DNA from: Prochilodus magdalenae
Lineage: Eukaryota; Chordata; Actinopteri; Characiformes; Prochilodontidae
Length of the DNA stretch: 64,000 nucleotides
Assembly (NCBI GenBank): GCA_024036415.1
Contig: JAMWET010007209.1
Span: 411,501 to 475,500, forward strand
Reading direction: 5' to 3'
In this document: positions 51,348 to 63,682 of the stretch, in pieces
Layout of the letters: each line of letters starts with the position of its first letter
Position numbering within the stretch: position 1 is the stretch's first letter
Made by a program: the position numbers and the translations under genes
Notes under the pieces: generated by a model
Told to the model about the DNA's origin: nothing
Seen by the model: only the letters and a program-made list of their open reading frames with translations
The model's database searches: none

Positions 51348-51553
51348 TTGTTATTGACCAAATACTTATTTTCCACCATTATTTGCAAATAAATTCTTTA
51401 AAAATCAGACAAAATGACTTTCTCAATTTTTTTCCACATTTTGTCTCTCATAGTTGAGGTCTACCTATGATGTCAATTACAGGCCTCTCTCATCTTTTTA
51501 AGTGGGACAACTTGCACAATTGGTGACTGACTAAATACTTATTTTCCCCACTG
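51348..51553 (-). repeat. Right terminal inverted repeat of the Tc1 element
   Basis: 206 bp, pairs with 49946-50151 and ends CCCCACTG next to the TA target site. Confidence 0.93.
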
Positions 51554-51555
51554 TA

Positions 51556-52560
51556 TGTTGTCCTTGCACTTCTGTATGAGTCTTCCAGAAAGCCTAGGCA
51601 AGGGAGGAGACATCCTGTCTTAGTGATGAGTGCAACTACGACAGCAGAGACACCAAGCAACAGACACAGCCAACCAGACTACATTCACACCCTTTATTAT
51701 TCAAGACAGGTGACAAGAGAGAGTGAAAATTTAATCACAGCCCTTCAATTATTAAACACGGACTAACTTGATGAAGATGAGACCCTCCCTGTACCTTTCA
51801 ATATGAGCTCTGCAATGACATATTAGATGATAGGATTGTCTGTTCCTCCGGATCTTCATTATCTCATGTTTAAACACACATAAAGATACACACAGTGATT
51901 AAAGTAGTCTTCATACCTTGCAGACTACCAGAGTGCAGGATGGCTATAGATGTAATATCCACAATGCAAATCATTGCTGTCATATTAAAACCAACTCATT
52001 TTAAAACACCAGCTGCTATTTACACTGCTATATGCTTTCTGAAATATCTTTTCACAGCCCATAACAAACAGCTGTACTTTTATTGAATGTCATATAGGCT
52101 AGATGTCCAAGCCATTCCATGTGACCATATTACCATATATAACCATCCACAGCCTTTCATGATGCTCTAGAGCAGCCACCTGTGAGCCTTAGGTTATCAT
52201 GTCCAATGGCAAGCTTCGGCTGGAAGGCTATAAAGACCCCCCATCATTGGGCTGTGGGGCAAGGTGTTTTCTAGACCAGTGTTTCTCAACCATTTTTGAG
52301 GATTCCCTGCTGTAACACACCCCTGCATCTCTGAAAGGGTGTGCTAAGTTGAATCAGGTGTGTTGGTAGCAGAAAAGCACTGAAACGTGCAGAACTGGTG
52401 CCTCTGGGACCAGGATTAGACTGACTAGACTGATGCACTGTCTCGCAGCTTTGGGACAACTTGGAGTTTGTAATACAGAACTAATCATTCATCTGATCTC
52501 ACTAATGCCTTTGTGACTAAAAACAATTAATTCCTCACAGCTATGGGACTCAAATCTGGC
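51556..52560. other. Intergenic DNA with a hAT-like fragment
   Basis: Around 52277-52430 the sequence AGTGTTTCTCAACC ... GGGACCAGGATT resembles a widespread fish nonautonomous repeat; its other end is not clear. Nothing else is supported. Confidence 0.35.
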
Positions 52561-54066
52561 CAAAGAAAAGAGAAAACAATTAAAAGTAAATGCAAACATC
52601 TTTTTAACATTTATTTTTCCACACATCTGTCCAAATATCCTGCCAAAATTAAAAATGAAATAAAATATCTTAATTTGCGATTACATTTTTCACATGAACA
52701 CGGGCCATTTGTGACAAAAATAAAAATAAATTTAAAACAGCTGTTTGTCATTTCATTTCATTTGCCAAATCTGAAATGAAAAAGAGAGAAAAGAAAAAAT
52801 TTATTTGTATAGCGCTTTTTACAACTAACGTCTTAAAGCAGCTTCACAGAAAAGCATTTTGTATTAAAGAAAAGAAAAACACAGAGTTAATGTTCAGACA
52901 TAGGAAAGAGAAACCGGGTCCAAGCCCCCCGTGAGCAAAGCAGAGGCAACTGTGGTGAGGAAAAACTCTCTTGGGTAAGGAAGAAACCTCGAGAGGAACC
53001 AGGCTCAAGGGTGGAACCCAACCTCCTCAGGCCTGTCCGTATGAAGAGAGAAAGACAGAACTAACAGGAGAAGGAGATTAGAACATCTGTTAGATACAGT
53101 CTGATTAATACCAGGAGGTAGTAACTGCAAGGATGGAGCCGACCCCTAGCTTCTCTGTTTAAGTGAGAGATAGAGTTCATGATCAGAGCCAGACGCTGGT
53201 CATTGTAAACGTTGTACTGTAGTCATGTCGGGTGATGATATTGATTTTGGCTTTGGATTTTCTTTATAAAATGCACAATACGTGTCAAAAGTTAAATCTA
53301 AATGCAATGTTTACATTTCGGTTTCACAGGAATAGGCTGCATATCTGCCAACAATAAAATGAAAATGCAAAAAAGGAAGTGTCAGAATGAAAAGGCAAAT
53401 GCAAACGCCACATGCTGGAGATTTACATGCTAGACTTATAAACTTTTCATTTTTGTTTTAAAAAAAAACAAAAACTGAAGGTCTCTTGTAGTGAATAACA
53501 GCCTCAGCAACATCCGGGGCAGTTCCGTAGTTTTAGCTCCGCCCACTGCTAATTAACATATATTTGCATGATGGTCAATTTGAAAAGGAAAATGAAAGGT
53601 GGAGAATGTAAAGTAAATCTCCAGCAGGTGGCGGTGAGGCTCGTTTACATTTACCTTTTCATTCTGACACATAAAGAATTTATATTTCCATTTCAATGTT
53701 GGCAGATATGCAGCCTATAGCTGTGAAACAGAAATAACAATGTCAACATTGCATTTGGATTTTACATTGGATTACTTTGTACTTTTGAATTTCATGAAGA
53801 AAAGTAAAAGCCAATATGAAGTTTGGATTTTCTTTTCTCCATTAGCTTTTTTGTTTTGGCCATGAAATACCAGAATAACGACTAAAATGAAATGACAAGT
53901 AGTTTTACATTTTTTTTTGTTTTTGCCACAGATTATGTTCATGTGAAAAATTAAATAGCAAATGAAGATATTTTATTTATTTTGGCAGGATATTTGCGCA
54001 GATGTTTGGAAAAAGAAATGTCAAAAGGATGTTTTTGCATTTGCATTTTGCCTCTTTTCCCTCCCA
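52561..54066. mobile_element. Foldback (long inverted repeat) element, about 1.5 kb
   Basis: The left part from 52561 and the right part back from 54066 are reverse complements over about 480 bp. Shared blocks include CATCTG.CCAAATATCCTGCC, TTTTTCACATGAACA, TTGTCATTTCATTT, AAATGCAATGTTTACATT and GGCTGCATATCTGCCAACA. The arms meet around a spacer of roughly 150 bp at 53440-53590. The left arm is broken by an insertion (about 52796-53230). No transposase frame is present. Confidence 0.75.
52796..53230. repeat. LINE/SINE-like insertion in the foldback element
   Basis: TTTATTTGTATAGCGCTTTTTACAA at its left end, then a GAGGAAAAACTCTCTTGGG segment and GAGAGGAACCAGGCTCAAGG are motifs of an abundant fish retroposon 3' region. 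It has no matching sequence in the right arm, which shows it was inserted after the foldback formed. Family name uncertain. Confidence 0.65.
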
Positions 54067-54434
54067 TACACGTTCCAACGCAACGTTCCAACATCTAGTG
54101 AACGGCCTTCAGAGAAAGGAGTAGAGGCTTTTACTGTGATGTATGGGAACAAACCCTTTATAAATACCTCTAATATTGAAGTAAATTTTGCATCAGCAGG
54201 TGTCTACAAATTTTTGGACACACTGAGTATTAAGAGTGTTGGTAATGCAATACACGTAGATACTTATAACAGTAATTGAGTTACCTTATCTCCTGTAGAC
54301 AAGTAGCTATGTCCTCTATATGAATTCTTCACACATATCATACACACAAGCCCAGACATGTCATTGACTGCTGGTGGGGTTGACAGATCAATTCATTCAC
54401 TTGTGACCCCTGCGAGGCCTGGAGCTGTCTCTCC

Positions 54435-54470
<36 letters not shown>

Positions 54471-56214
54471 CTCTCTCTCAAACATTTGGCCTCAACATCC
54501 GTCCTCTCCAAGTAACAGGGTTTTCACATCTTACCATGATCACATTAATTCTGACAGTGTTTTCTCACTCTCTGGTAATCCTCTGCTAATCCACGGAGTT
54601 TGGCCATGCGAGATTTAATCCCTTCATGCCCTAAGGGAAGGAGAGAGGAGCTGGAGGAATGGTGACCTCTCCCGCACTGCTCCTTTTGCTCTCAGACAGA
54701 AGATGAAGTCCATCCCATCCAGCCTGCCAATCACCCTTGAGTCTCTGCGTGTCATCCACTTCCTGCAGTAATCAAATGACGCTTGGTGTAATTTCTCCAT
54801 CTGTCCTGCTTTTGAAGTAGTCTACACGCTGTGGCTGCCATGACTCTTATCCCGGAAAAAGGGCTTTATAAAGGGCTTTATTGCCGACCTGTCTTAAATC
54901 AAGCCAGGACAAAGGAAGATAGTGACCAGGGGGTCACTATATACAGGAGCAGATCTGAAGGGAAGACTTCTGAGTCTTTAATCAGCATCTAAATCTCACC
55001 TGGAAGCTACAAGACTTGCTTTTTTCTCTTCCTGCCCTTGCTGCCACCCCACTCATCAAACAACGAGCTCCTTTTATTCAAATGCGGAATTACCTCTAAT
55101 AACACACATTACCTTCATTCGTGCTTTGCTCGGATTTCTGCGAGAAGAGTGCTCCGACTGCTGAAGAGCTGGCCATAATTGGAGCTGTCAGGATCGGAGA
55201 ATAGATACACGAGACACTGAGTCCACAAAAGCCAGATACAATGACTCACACACACACAAAAAAGTTTGATTAATGAGAAGCGGCCTGGTCCGCTGTTACA
55301 AGTCGGCAGCTCTTTCAGCTCTAGACAGAAACCCCGGCTTAATTACACGACCCATCTTGCATGCACATCAGGAGTTGTAAGAAGTCAGATTCCACTCTCT
55401 CTAGATAAGAAGTGATTGGGCAGGTGTAGATTCTTACAGGTCCATAAATGTCTATTAATTCATTAAATATAACACTATTCATTTGTGTTCTGATCATATG
55501 GAATAAGCTACAGTTTACGTAAAGTTTCTGGTGTAAATGGGTGTAAATATTGTTGGTTGGTGTAAAATTAGGTGTAGATATTTAATGGTATTGGTCCATT
55601 TGAAAGAGCAACAAGGATGCTGACACAACCTTCTGAAGTCATACCCCAAACAATAGAGGGCAGCACAGCGGCACCAACTTGTGGTTTCCAACCCATCACA
55701 AGGAAGAATCAAAGAAATTCACAGTCTCTCCTCCTCGCTCTTCACTTATTATCCAGAAACTTCATCTGTTTAGTCACCAAGAGTGTCTCCAGCGGAGACT
55801 GTGTTTATGTATTAGCTTGTATGACAGCAGAGAGTCGCAGCCAAAGATAAGGGGCACTTCAGCAGGTCTCCTTCATCTTTTGATTCACCCTGATGACTGC
55901 TGTCCACTTTCTCCCTCTCCAGCTTCTCCTGCTTTTACTCTGATTGTCCCATACACTGCATTTATATCCTATTATTTAAAAACTAGTATGCTCAAGGAGA
56001 AAAAGTCTTAAAGTGACTGAGTGAAAAACGCCTTAGCTAGTCTATTGGATACGAGCACTGGAAGTGAACAAGGTGGCGGACTTGAAATGCGGAAGTGAGT
56101 ATGCATATAGCCCACTGATAACTAAATCTTACATATTTTAAGTTATAGTCATTTATATGGTACGTTTCATCTGAGGAGGGAAACTGATGGCATGCTTAGG
56201 TAGACACTCAGTCT
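54067..56214. other. Intergenic DNA, one repeat remnant
   Basis: At 54200-54235 GTGTCTACAAATTTTTGGACACAC, itself a small palindrome, is a familiar end motif of fish nonautonomous elements. A CT microsatellite lies at 54436-54480. No gene is supported in the remainder. Confidence 0.4.
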
Positions 56215-57055
56215 AGGTATTTCAGTGTTCTAGGTTTAGCTGGTTTTGACCAGTTGTCATGTCTAAACTAGCTTTAACTGGATATTTTGTCTGATCTAGT
56301 TTAACTGGCTTCGACCAACTAGTTTAAACTAGTTATAACCAGGCTTGACCATAACCAGGTTATGTCTTAACTAATTTTGACTGGCTTTGACAGATAATTA
56401 TGTCTGAACTAGTTTAACTGCCTATGACTGGTTGTTTTGTTAAATGTAGTTTAACTCAATTTGACTGGTTATGTTGGAACTAGTTTAACGGCCTATGATG
56501 ATGATGTATCTGAACTTGTTAGAACTGGCTTTGTCTGTTTGTTATGCCTGAACTTGTTTTAACTTGCTTGACCAGTTATTAGTCAAAAGTAGCTTTAACT
56601 AGTCTGTTATTATATCTGAATTAGTTTCTTGGTTGTCTTGTCTAAACTATTTTTAACTGGATGATAAATCTAAACTAGCTTAAACGGGCTTTGACTGGTG
56701 GTTATGTCTAACCTTGTTTTGGTATTTCAAAATGAGTTTATTGTCATCATGTCTGAACTAGTTTTAACTGGTTATTGTGTATTTGAGTTGGCTGTTGGGT
56801 CTACACTAGTTTTGACCTGTTAATAGGTCTAAACTGGTTTAAACTGGCTTTGACTAGTTGTTATGTCTAAACTTGTTTGAACTGGTATTTCTAATCTAGT
56901 TTTAACGGGCTATGTGTTTGAGTTGGTTGGTGTGTCTAAACTGGTTTTGACTGGTTAATAGGTCTAAGCTCGCTGTAACTGTTATGTCTACACTGATGTT
57001 AAAAGGTCATGTATAAACTACTTTATGTCTAAACTAGTTTTGAGTATCATATCTG
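56215..57055 (+). repeat. Decayed minisatellite upstream of neo1
   Basis: About 840 bp built from a degenerate unit of roughly 35-45 bp that runs ATGTCTAAACTAGTTTT, AACTGGCTTTGACTGG, TTGTT. About 20 units can be followed, all diverged. The motifs AACTAGTT (palindromic) and TAACTG recur. It ends about 30 bp before the GC-rich neo1 promoter region. Confidence 0.8.
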
Positions 57056-57079
57056 ACCACTGGTCAGACTCCTATCATA

Positions 57080-57677
57080 AATGCAGTGCTCCTGCTGTTT
57101 CCACTCCGTGTTTTCCCCCCGCCCAGCGAATCCAGAATCCCACGCATCTGTGATTCCAGCTCCTGGTTTTCCGCGGGTGGATGCCTACTACCGCACGGCG
57201 CGCCGTCTCCCCTCACACTCTCACACTCGCTCCGCAGTGTTTCATTGCACTTCAGTAGGTGAAGGAAGAGTCCAGCAGCGCCTCGCCGCTCCGCTCCGCT
57301 CACCGTCCCTCCTGCTCTCGCTCTGATACTCGCCCCTACAGCTGCTCTGCTGTTGCTCTGAGTAATTCCTGCCTGTGTTCGTGTGTGGCTCTCCGGCGGC
57401 GATGGATTGACTTCATGCCTTCTCATCCAGCCCCTCCGGCCAAGTTGGAGAACACAACTGGAGCCTTCTTCTTCCTCCTCGCTCGGCGTCGCCTCACGCC
57501 GGAGAGCTAAATGTGTCTCCCCGGGGAGCCTCATACCTCGCCGGGTTTGTGCTTCTGCCAGCCTTCCGCTGTGAAATCCGTGCACCGGGTCTGAGCGAGC
57601 TGAACTTTGAGGAGCGCGGTGGATAACTCGGCTCGGTTTTCTCCGTCTTGTTTTGGACTTTTCCCCCTGTGAAAGTG
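57080..57677 (+). promoter_or_regulatory. neo1: neo1 CpG island, promoter and 5' UTR
   Basis: Composition changes sharply from the AT-rich repeat to CpG-dense sequence (CCGCACGGCGCGCCGTC, CGCCTCGCCGCTCCGCTCCG, CTCGGCGTCGCCTCACGCCGG). It ends at the neo1 start codon. No TATA box is evident. Frames through it on both strands are GC-rich artefacts. The transcription start is not determined. Confidence 0.65.
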
Positions 57678-57759
57678 ATGGCGGAGCGGGGAGCGCGGTG
57701 GCTCCTGTTTTTCTCCACTCTCACCTCCAGCGCCGTGGTTGCAGACAAGGCAGATAAAG
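57678..57759 (+). CDS. neo1: Neogenin, first coding exon (signal peptide); gene continues beyond the window
   Basis: Neogenin is a single-pass receptor for netrins and RGM proteins with four Ig and six fibronectin III domains; only its N-terminus is in this window. The exon encodes 27 residues plus one base and ends at AAAG/GTAAGT. The start MAERGARWLL corresponds to the human MAAERGARRLL, and a hydrophobic stretch (WLLFFSTLTSSAVVA) makes a signal peptide with likely cleavage after VVA. The ATG is the first in frame; an upstream TTG in the same frame is not credible. Position and orientation after adpgk match human ADPGK-NEO1. No second exon is recognised before 64000, consistent with the long first intron of this gene. 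A short exon is weak evidence alone; synteny carries much of the call. Confidence 0.8.
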
Positions 57760-60700
57760 GTAAGTTCACTCCATCTCGTGTTTCGTTCTCTCTCTCTCTC
57801 TCTTTCTCTTTCCCCCCATTCACATTTATCTCCCTCTTTTTTCCCTTTCTCTCGGTCATTTTCCATAATGGGTAAGTACTTGATCACTTCCAGTCTTCCC
57901 CTCTAGGTAACGTTTCCATTCAGGAATGCTGCAGTCTTAAGGCTGTCCACACCTAATGCATCACATTGGCCGGTCTACCTCAGTGCAGTGCCACTCATGT
58001 TCTGGTAGCTAATGATTGCGCTCGACTTCTGCCATCTTAATGTGCTGGTCGGTTCAAGTCATCAAGCAGAAGCCATTTGACATTCCTGTGATGAACGGAG
58101 GGAAAAGCAGCGGGAAAGGAATAGAGCCCCCACGAGCCCTGCTGTGCAGAGCAGCCAGGTCTGGTGTGGGGTTCCTCGGGTTGGTGTGTTCTGATATATG
58201 TAAGAGGTGGTGGATAGCCCTGCTGAGGGCTGCTTTACATAAGCTACATCAAGGACTGATAGGCTGCTGAGCAGAAATGAGAATCTGCATATAATGACTG
58301 ACTGATGATGGTGATGGTCTGAGGGTTGGTTTGGTGAGACAGCCAGGCATAGGCTGCTTCAGGGGCACTGATTAGGTTGTTGAGAAATTGATTTTCCCCT
58401 TTGTCACAAGTTTGATCCTGCATCCTGAACTCCTCCTGAGGGGATGTCTGTTAATATGAGCTTTTAGGTCTGGGAGATGTTTGACAGGGTGGTTATGATG
58501 AGTGATTGAGCTCTGAGAAACTGTGAGGTGTGACAGGTGAGAGGACCTGTGTGCTCTGGGCCGAATGGGATTTTATGCATGTAGGACAAAACGAGGTTCC
58601 CCCGTTAGCCTATGTTTCAACTTTCGTGCCTACAGATGTGAATCTGAACTATAAGTCTCGCAGATAGAAGTGTGGGATCCAATCGAGGCTCAATTTGTGT
58701 TTGATGGAAAAGACACCATGATGTGAAATCTCTCAACCAGCAAGCATACTGTATGGAATGCCTGAGGTTCTTAGTTGGTAGGTGCTTCTTCGGTTGCACA
58801 TTTATTGGAAGCTTGACAAACATTCGCTGTACACAGCATTGGATGCCACTCCACGGCTCATACTGGTGGTCTGTTTCAAGGTGTGTAGTTGGCGTACATG
58901 GCTAAAGTATGCACACATTATTAGAAATTCTGGCTGCATGGGCTGCAATATCCCTTTAATGTCTCTCCATTTATGACTGGGGTGTCGTAAAAGTCTCAGC
59001 CTTCTGATTTGCAAACCTGAGGCAGCCAGTTGGCTCTCGCTTCTCTCAGAGAATGGCAGAATCTGGTCACTTTATCATTAAAATGCCTTGGCTTAATTGC
59101 TTGTGGCACAGCAGGTAATGAGCAGAAATGGAGACATCTGTAGCTATCTCACTAGCCTTCGCGCTAGAGCTCGCTGTGGGGGTAGGGGGGCTCTGATCTT
59201 GAAAGCAAGCTTAATCCTCATCAGTGTCAGTAAAAATGATTGACTGGCGTTTCACCGCAACCTTTTACCCCCCCTCGCACTGTTAGCGGGATATCACTGC
59301 AGTGATCTTATTCACTGAACCCAAGGGGAAATTAGTGGGTCCTCGCATGCATGGGCACACGCAGACAGTCTGCTGCTCCTTCGAGTTGAGCTGTGGTCTG
59401 GCTGCCTGCAGCTGGCCCGGAGCGCGCACACACCGACACATCCTATCTGTAAGCTCTTGTCTAAGTGTGAATGGCAACAGGCAGCAGGGTGTCTGCAGGC
59501 CTCTCTCAGCTGTTGCACTGCTCCAGCTCCTGATCACACTGCTTTGTTAACTCTGCCCATGGAATGAAGCCATCTATCTCCCCCCAGCTGCCCCTCATCC
59601 TAGCCTATGTACTGAGACATGGATTAATCACGCTGGCTAATTAAACCCCTGTGTGGAGATATAGACACAGACGGTGAAGGGTATTCATTAAAGCCCTCAT
59701 TTGAGCTTTGGGTTCAGTCATTCATCGAGTGCCACTCATTCTGCTGTGGGGAACGGAATAGGAATGATTTCTTGGCATGCCCTTCTTCACTGGAAAGGAA
59801 TTGTGCCTGTAGTGGTGTTATCAGTGATCAGATTGCTCCTCTTCATTTTTTTACCTAATAATTCAGTGTTGCAAATGAGGACAGTGTGAAACCTGATCCC
59901 CTTTATTATGAGTTTGTCTTTAGCCATAGAAATGCATGAGCGTGCTGTTTCAGCAGCCCCGCTCATGGGAATATTTTAGAACTGATGTTGATTAGGCATT
60001 CTATAAGCCAAGTTGTAGAACAACGCACTGAAACAGTGTGGCTTGGACTTCGGGTGCTACTGAGACTAGCAAATTTGGGAATTTGGGAAAGATGGAAAAT
60101 TCCATTCCCAGCTGGATCTGTTTGTAATGGCAGAGCGTGTTTGACTCATTGAACAGCCAGCCTCTAGGTGTGTGGCTTTGGCCGGTGAAAGGGTCACCAA
60201 GGTCCCAAGACCAGGGCCACTCTTGGCTTCTCCAGGTCCCCTCAGTGAATAGAAAGCCTGGCTGATTATTAGTGCTTGTTCAACACCTCTGTTGACTTAT
60301 GCAGCTTGTCTGCGAAGACCCGGGGAGAAGTAGAAGGGGGGTTAAAGGCTACAACTTCACTTTAACTTTGTCAACACAGCTTTTGCTGACAGCAGCCTAA
60401 CATACTAGTGTTCTCAGAATGAAATAGTGAATGCATGGGGGGTGGTGAAGGTAGTTGTGTATGGGAATTGGAGCTGAAGGTCTTGACAACCATTTGTGAG
60501 AAACTGAATTGGCCAAACTTGCCTGCCCTTCAGTCAACATAGGCCTGCCTGAAACTTGGAATGTAATTGTTTTTGACTGTTTGCTAGGCACTGGCATGGC
60601 TGCACAGCCTAAATTTATGGCTGAGATGAAGTACTTGCACACAGTGTTCAGCAGCTGTCTGTATTTCCCCTGATGACTGTTTTCAAGGTTGGCTTGAATA

Positions 60701-61544
60701 GCTAAAATAAAACCGTTGTCCTTAGCTAAGTGATTACCTGGTTAAATCCGGTGTAGCTGTAGAGTCTCCCACACACAGACCTGCAGTCAGATCCTACCCC
60801 CATCCTCTGCAGAATGTTTTTCACATCACAGAGTATTTCAGATATGCTATATAGAACACTGCTCCCACTCAGTCTGAATGATCTGAGGGTTACAGATTGA
60901 GGTTCTTAAAATAGTGCTGTGCTTGGTGCTCCAGAGTAGTAGGCTGTTTTAGATAATGTTTGACTGGAGGATTTGCACTTTAAGATGGGGCTCTAGTTCT
61001 GTAGGGCTCGTGCCAGCAGCCCCCATCTGTAATAATATTCTAAACGTGGTGTTCGGTTTTCTCACCTGGAGACTTGTTCATCTTCAGTGATCTATTTGCA
61101 GACCTGACATTAATTACCACATTATTAAATGACTCATTAACCTGATGGTTAATTTGGGACTTCATAGATCAACATATAATGAGAACCGTAAGATGTTTAC
61201 AAAGAAATGCCCACATTTGGATTGTCCTGCACTCAAACTTGCCCCACTGCAACCCAAATCCAAAAGCCAGTTGTATACAGGTAATATGTACATATCTTAT
61301 TTACATATGTATTACATATTTATTTTTCCCAGAGGAGACCTGCCAGTATTCAGATACCCTACCAGTGTTGGTAGCTGGCCAGCTCTTCACATAGGTGCAT
61401 TTTTGATTTTGTCATAAAGTGCCACACTTATAGGTTAAGCCTAAGTCTAGACCAAAATAGAGTTTAATTGTTAACCGTTTAGGATTGAGGTTGTGAATTA
61501 CCACTTGCAGTCAACATCAGCCATTATGGTGTATTATCGTCCAG

Positions 61545-61591
61545 CTGATTGATTAGATGGATGGATGGATGGATAGATGGATAGATGGATG

Positions 61592-61675
<84 letters not shown>

Positions 61676-61676
61676 C
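61545..61676. repeat. (GATA/GATG)n microsatellite next to a LINE tail
   Basis: About 30 tetranucleotide units, GATG-rich on the left and pure GATA on the right. It directly abuts the LINE end at 61677, so it is probably an expanded LINE tail. Confidence 0.9.
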
Positions 61677-61850
61677 TTTATTGATCCCAGAGGGAAATTC
61701 AAGGCATCCAGTAGCAGATATACAAACTATACAGAAGTAACAACAGAAGCACAAGATAGAGTTGTACAGATAGAGACAGAGATACAGTATGAAGTATGAA
61801 AGTATAAAAATAGAGTCCTTAGTCTCTGTGTAAAGTATAAAGTATAAATG
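61677..61850 (-). repeat. L2-like LINE 3' end in neo1 intron 1
   Basis: ACTTTATTGATCCCAGAGGG, followed by an A-rich stretch with AGTATAAA repeats, is the same 3' end seen at 7798 (minus) and 33780 (plus). No reverse transcriptase remains. Confidence 0.7.
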
Positions 61851-63399
61851 GAGGTAGTGGTAAACCATTTGCTGAGCAAATTTAAGAAGATGGCTGTTGT
61901 CACAATTAAGAAGATGGCTGTTGTCAGCCATACAAACAGTGCATTATAGATTACCGGATTTACAGCTGTGGAGGTAAACAGTTGTGTTTGATTATATGAA
62001 CTTGTATCATCGTCTTCCATGTCTTCTGTGTGATAGCTTTGAGTTGTCAGCTGTCTTCTGATTGGGTAGTCACGTCTCATTTGCTGGTTTTATTTGCATG
62101 CAGTTCTGCTCTGTATTGGTTTGGATCCCCCATTAATGCTTTGGAACCCATTTGTGCACCGTGTGGCTGCTTGCTGATGACACCAAGGTCTTCACATTGA
62201 TAATGAATGGGATGTTTTGCTGTAATACAGTTGTTTTGAAATATTATACTCCATATAATGAAATAAGCGTTTCTCTACTCGTCACTAAGTAACATCCAGA
62301 TCTAATATAAGACTATAATACTGAATCATGATGAAATAAATGCATGACGCACTCTTTTTAACTGGCTGTCAGTGCCTTTAAAACCAGGAGATTTGCATGG
62401 ATGTCCTCTCCTCACTGCAATAATGACCAAATGTCCTTTCACCCAACATGAGTGATGCGTTTAAAAGCATCCCTGCAGTAAGACCTTTCTGTATTTTGCT
62501 GCTTCATACAGTCCACAGCAGCCATAAAAGGCAGCCAGGCTTGGAGATGGCTTGTGAATGATAAACTGGCCTTTCCTTCTCATTAGTTTTATGGAGTAGC
62601 AGCTCTATGTCTTCAGGGCAGGCACTGCCTTGGCTAGCCCTCTGCTGGATTGTCCGTTGGGTCACTGGAGTGCAGGGAACAAACTCCCTTAAAGCCCATG
62701 GGGGGCGAGATACAGCAACTGACTAGTTTCTGCATGGGGTCCCAGAGTGACTTGTGACAGACCACCGTTTTTTTAGAGATGTGGCGAGTGGACTGCAGGA
62801 GACTGACATTTGAATGAATGAATAGTGAAGCGTCAGGCAATTATGGCATCTTCTGATACCTATGATTGACTTTGTCCGTCCTCTGACCCTCTCGCCCTCT
62901 GAGCATGCCAGGGGAGCTTTGTGTTCGTGGATTGAATTAGTACCCTGTGTGTACTAGCCTGTCCCTCACTGCAGATGCTGCCCCACAAGTCTGATGTGGA
63001 TTCATGTTTGGTAGTTTCTTCCCCCTCATACTACATTGTCAAGAAGCCAATTAATTTCGTCCTTAAGTAGCAGAGGATCATAAATATTTTCCCTGTTTAA
63101 TGTGAAAGAATGCATCCCGCGCTGTTGTTATTGTGGGTTCTCTTCCATCACAGTGAAATTGCTGTTGCTAATTAGACATGAGTTAAGGCATGCAATTACT
63201 CACTGCCTGTGGTATGACAGCAGCGCGCATTCCTTAACTCTACACACAGGACTCGTCTCCGGGGATGCACGTTAACCCTTTTGCCTGAACAAAATGCTCT
63301 TTTCTACGTTTGTGTATGCACATGTGTGATTGTTAACATACAGTATTCTCTAGAGGATGCCCAGAGGTTGTTTGCCAGCTCTGTGCTCTTTACCTCGCT

Positions 63400-63401
<2 letters not shown>

Positions 63402-63472
<71 letters not shown>
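63402..63472. repeat. (CA)n microsatellite
   Basis: About 35 uninterrupted CA units in neo1 intron 1. Confidence 0.95.
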
Positions 63473-63474
<2 letters not shown>

Positions 63475-63615
63475 TTGTCACCCACTTTAATAACTCAGCG
63501 TGGTAGCTGTCAGCAGGGTCAGTGACAGAAGCTGACCACAGCACAGATGACTTTGGCAGTGGCCTAGTGATAATTAAAGAAGCGGTTTGCCTCTGTGCCT
63601 CATGCCCCCCAACAG

Positions 63616-63617
<2 letters not shown>

Positions 63618-63663
<46 letters not shown>

Positions 63664-63682
63664 CAGCCACACACACACACAC
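63618..63682. repeat. (CA)n microsatellite, interrupted
   Basis: About 22 CA units, a TCTCAGC break, then about nine more. Intronic. Confidence 0.93.

Larger units (their letters stand above)
49946..51553 (-). mobile_element. Tc1-type DNA transposon, 1,608 bp, IR/DR structure
   Basis: The element is bounded by TA dinucleotides (49944-49945 and 51554-51555) and ends in CAGTGGGGAAAATAAGTATT and its inverse. It has 206-bp terminal inverted repeats, each with an outer and an inner direct repeat around AAAATAAGTATTTAG/GG, the IR/DR layout of Sleeping Beauty-like elements. One minus-strand transposase gene fills the middle but is frameshifted. The near-identity of the two ends suggests a fairly recent insertion. 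Confidence 0.95.

Noticed and set aside
57064..57585. 173-residue minus-strand frame antisense to the neo1 5' end
   Set aside because: GC-rich CpG-island sequence has few stops; composition is low-complexity and frames are open on both strands.
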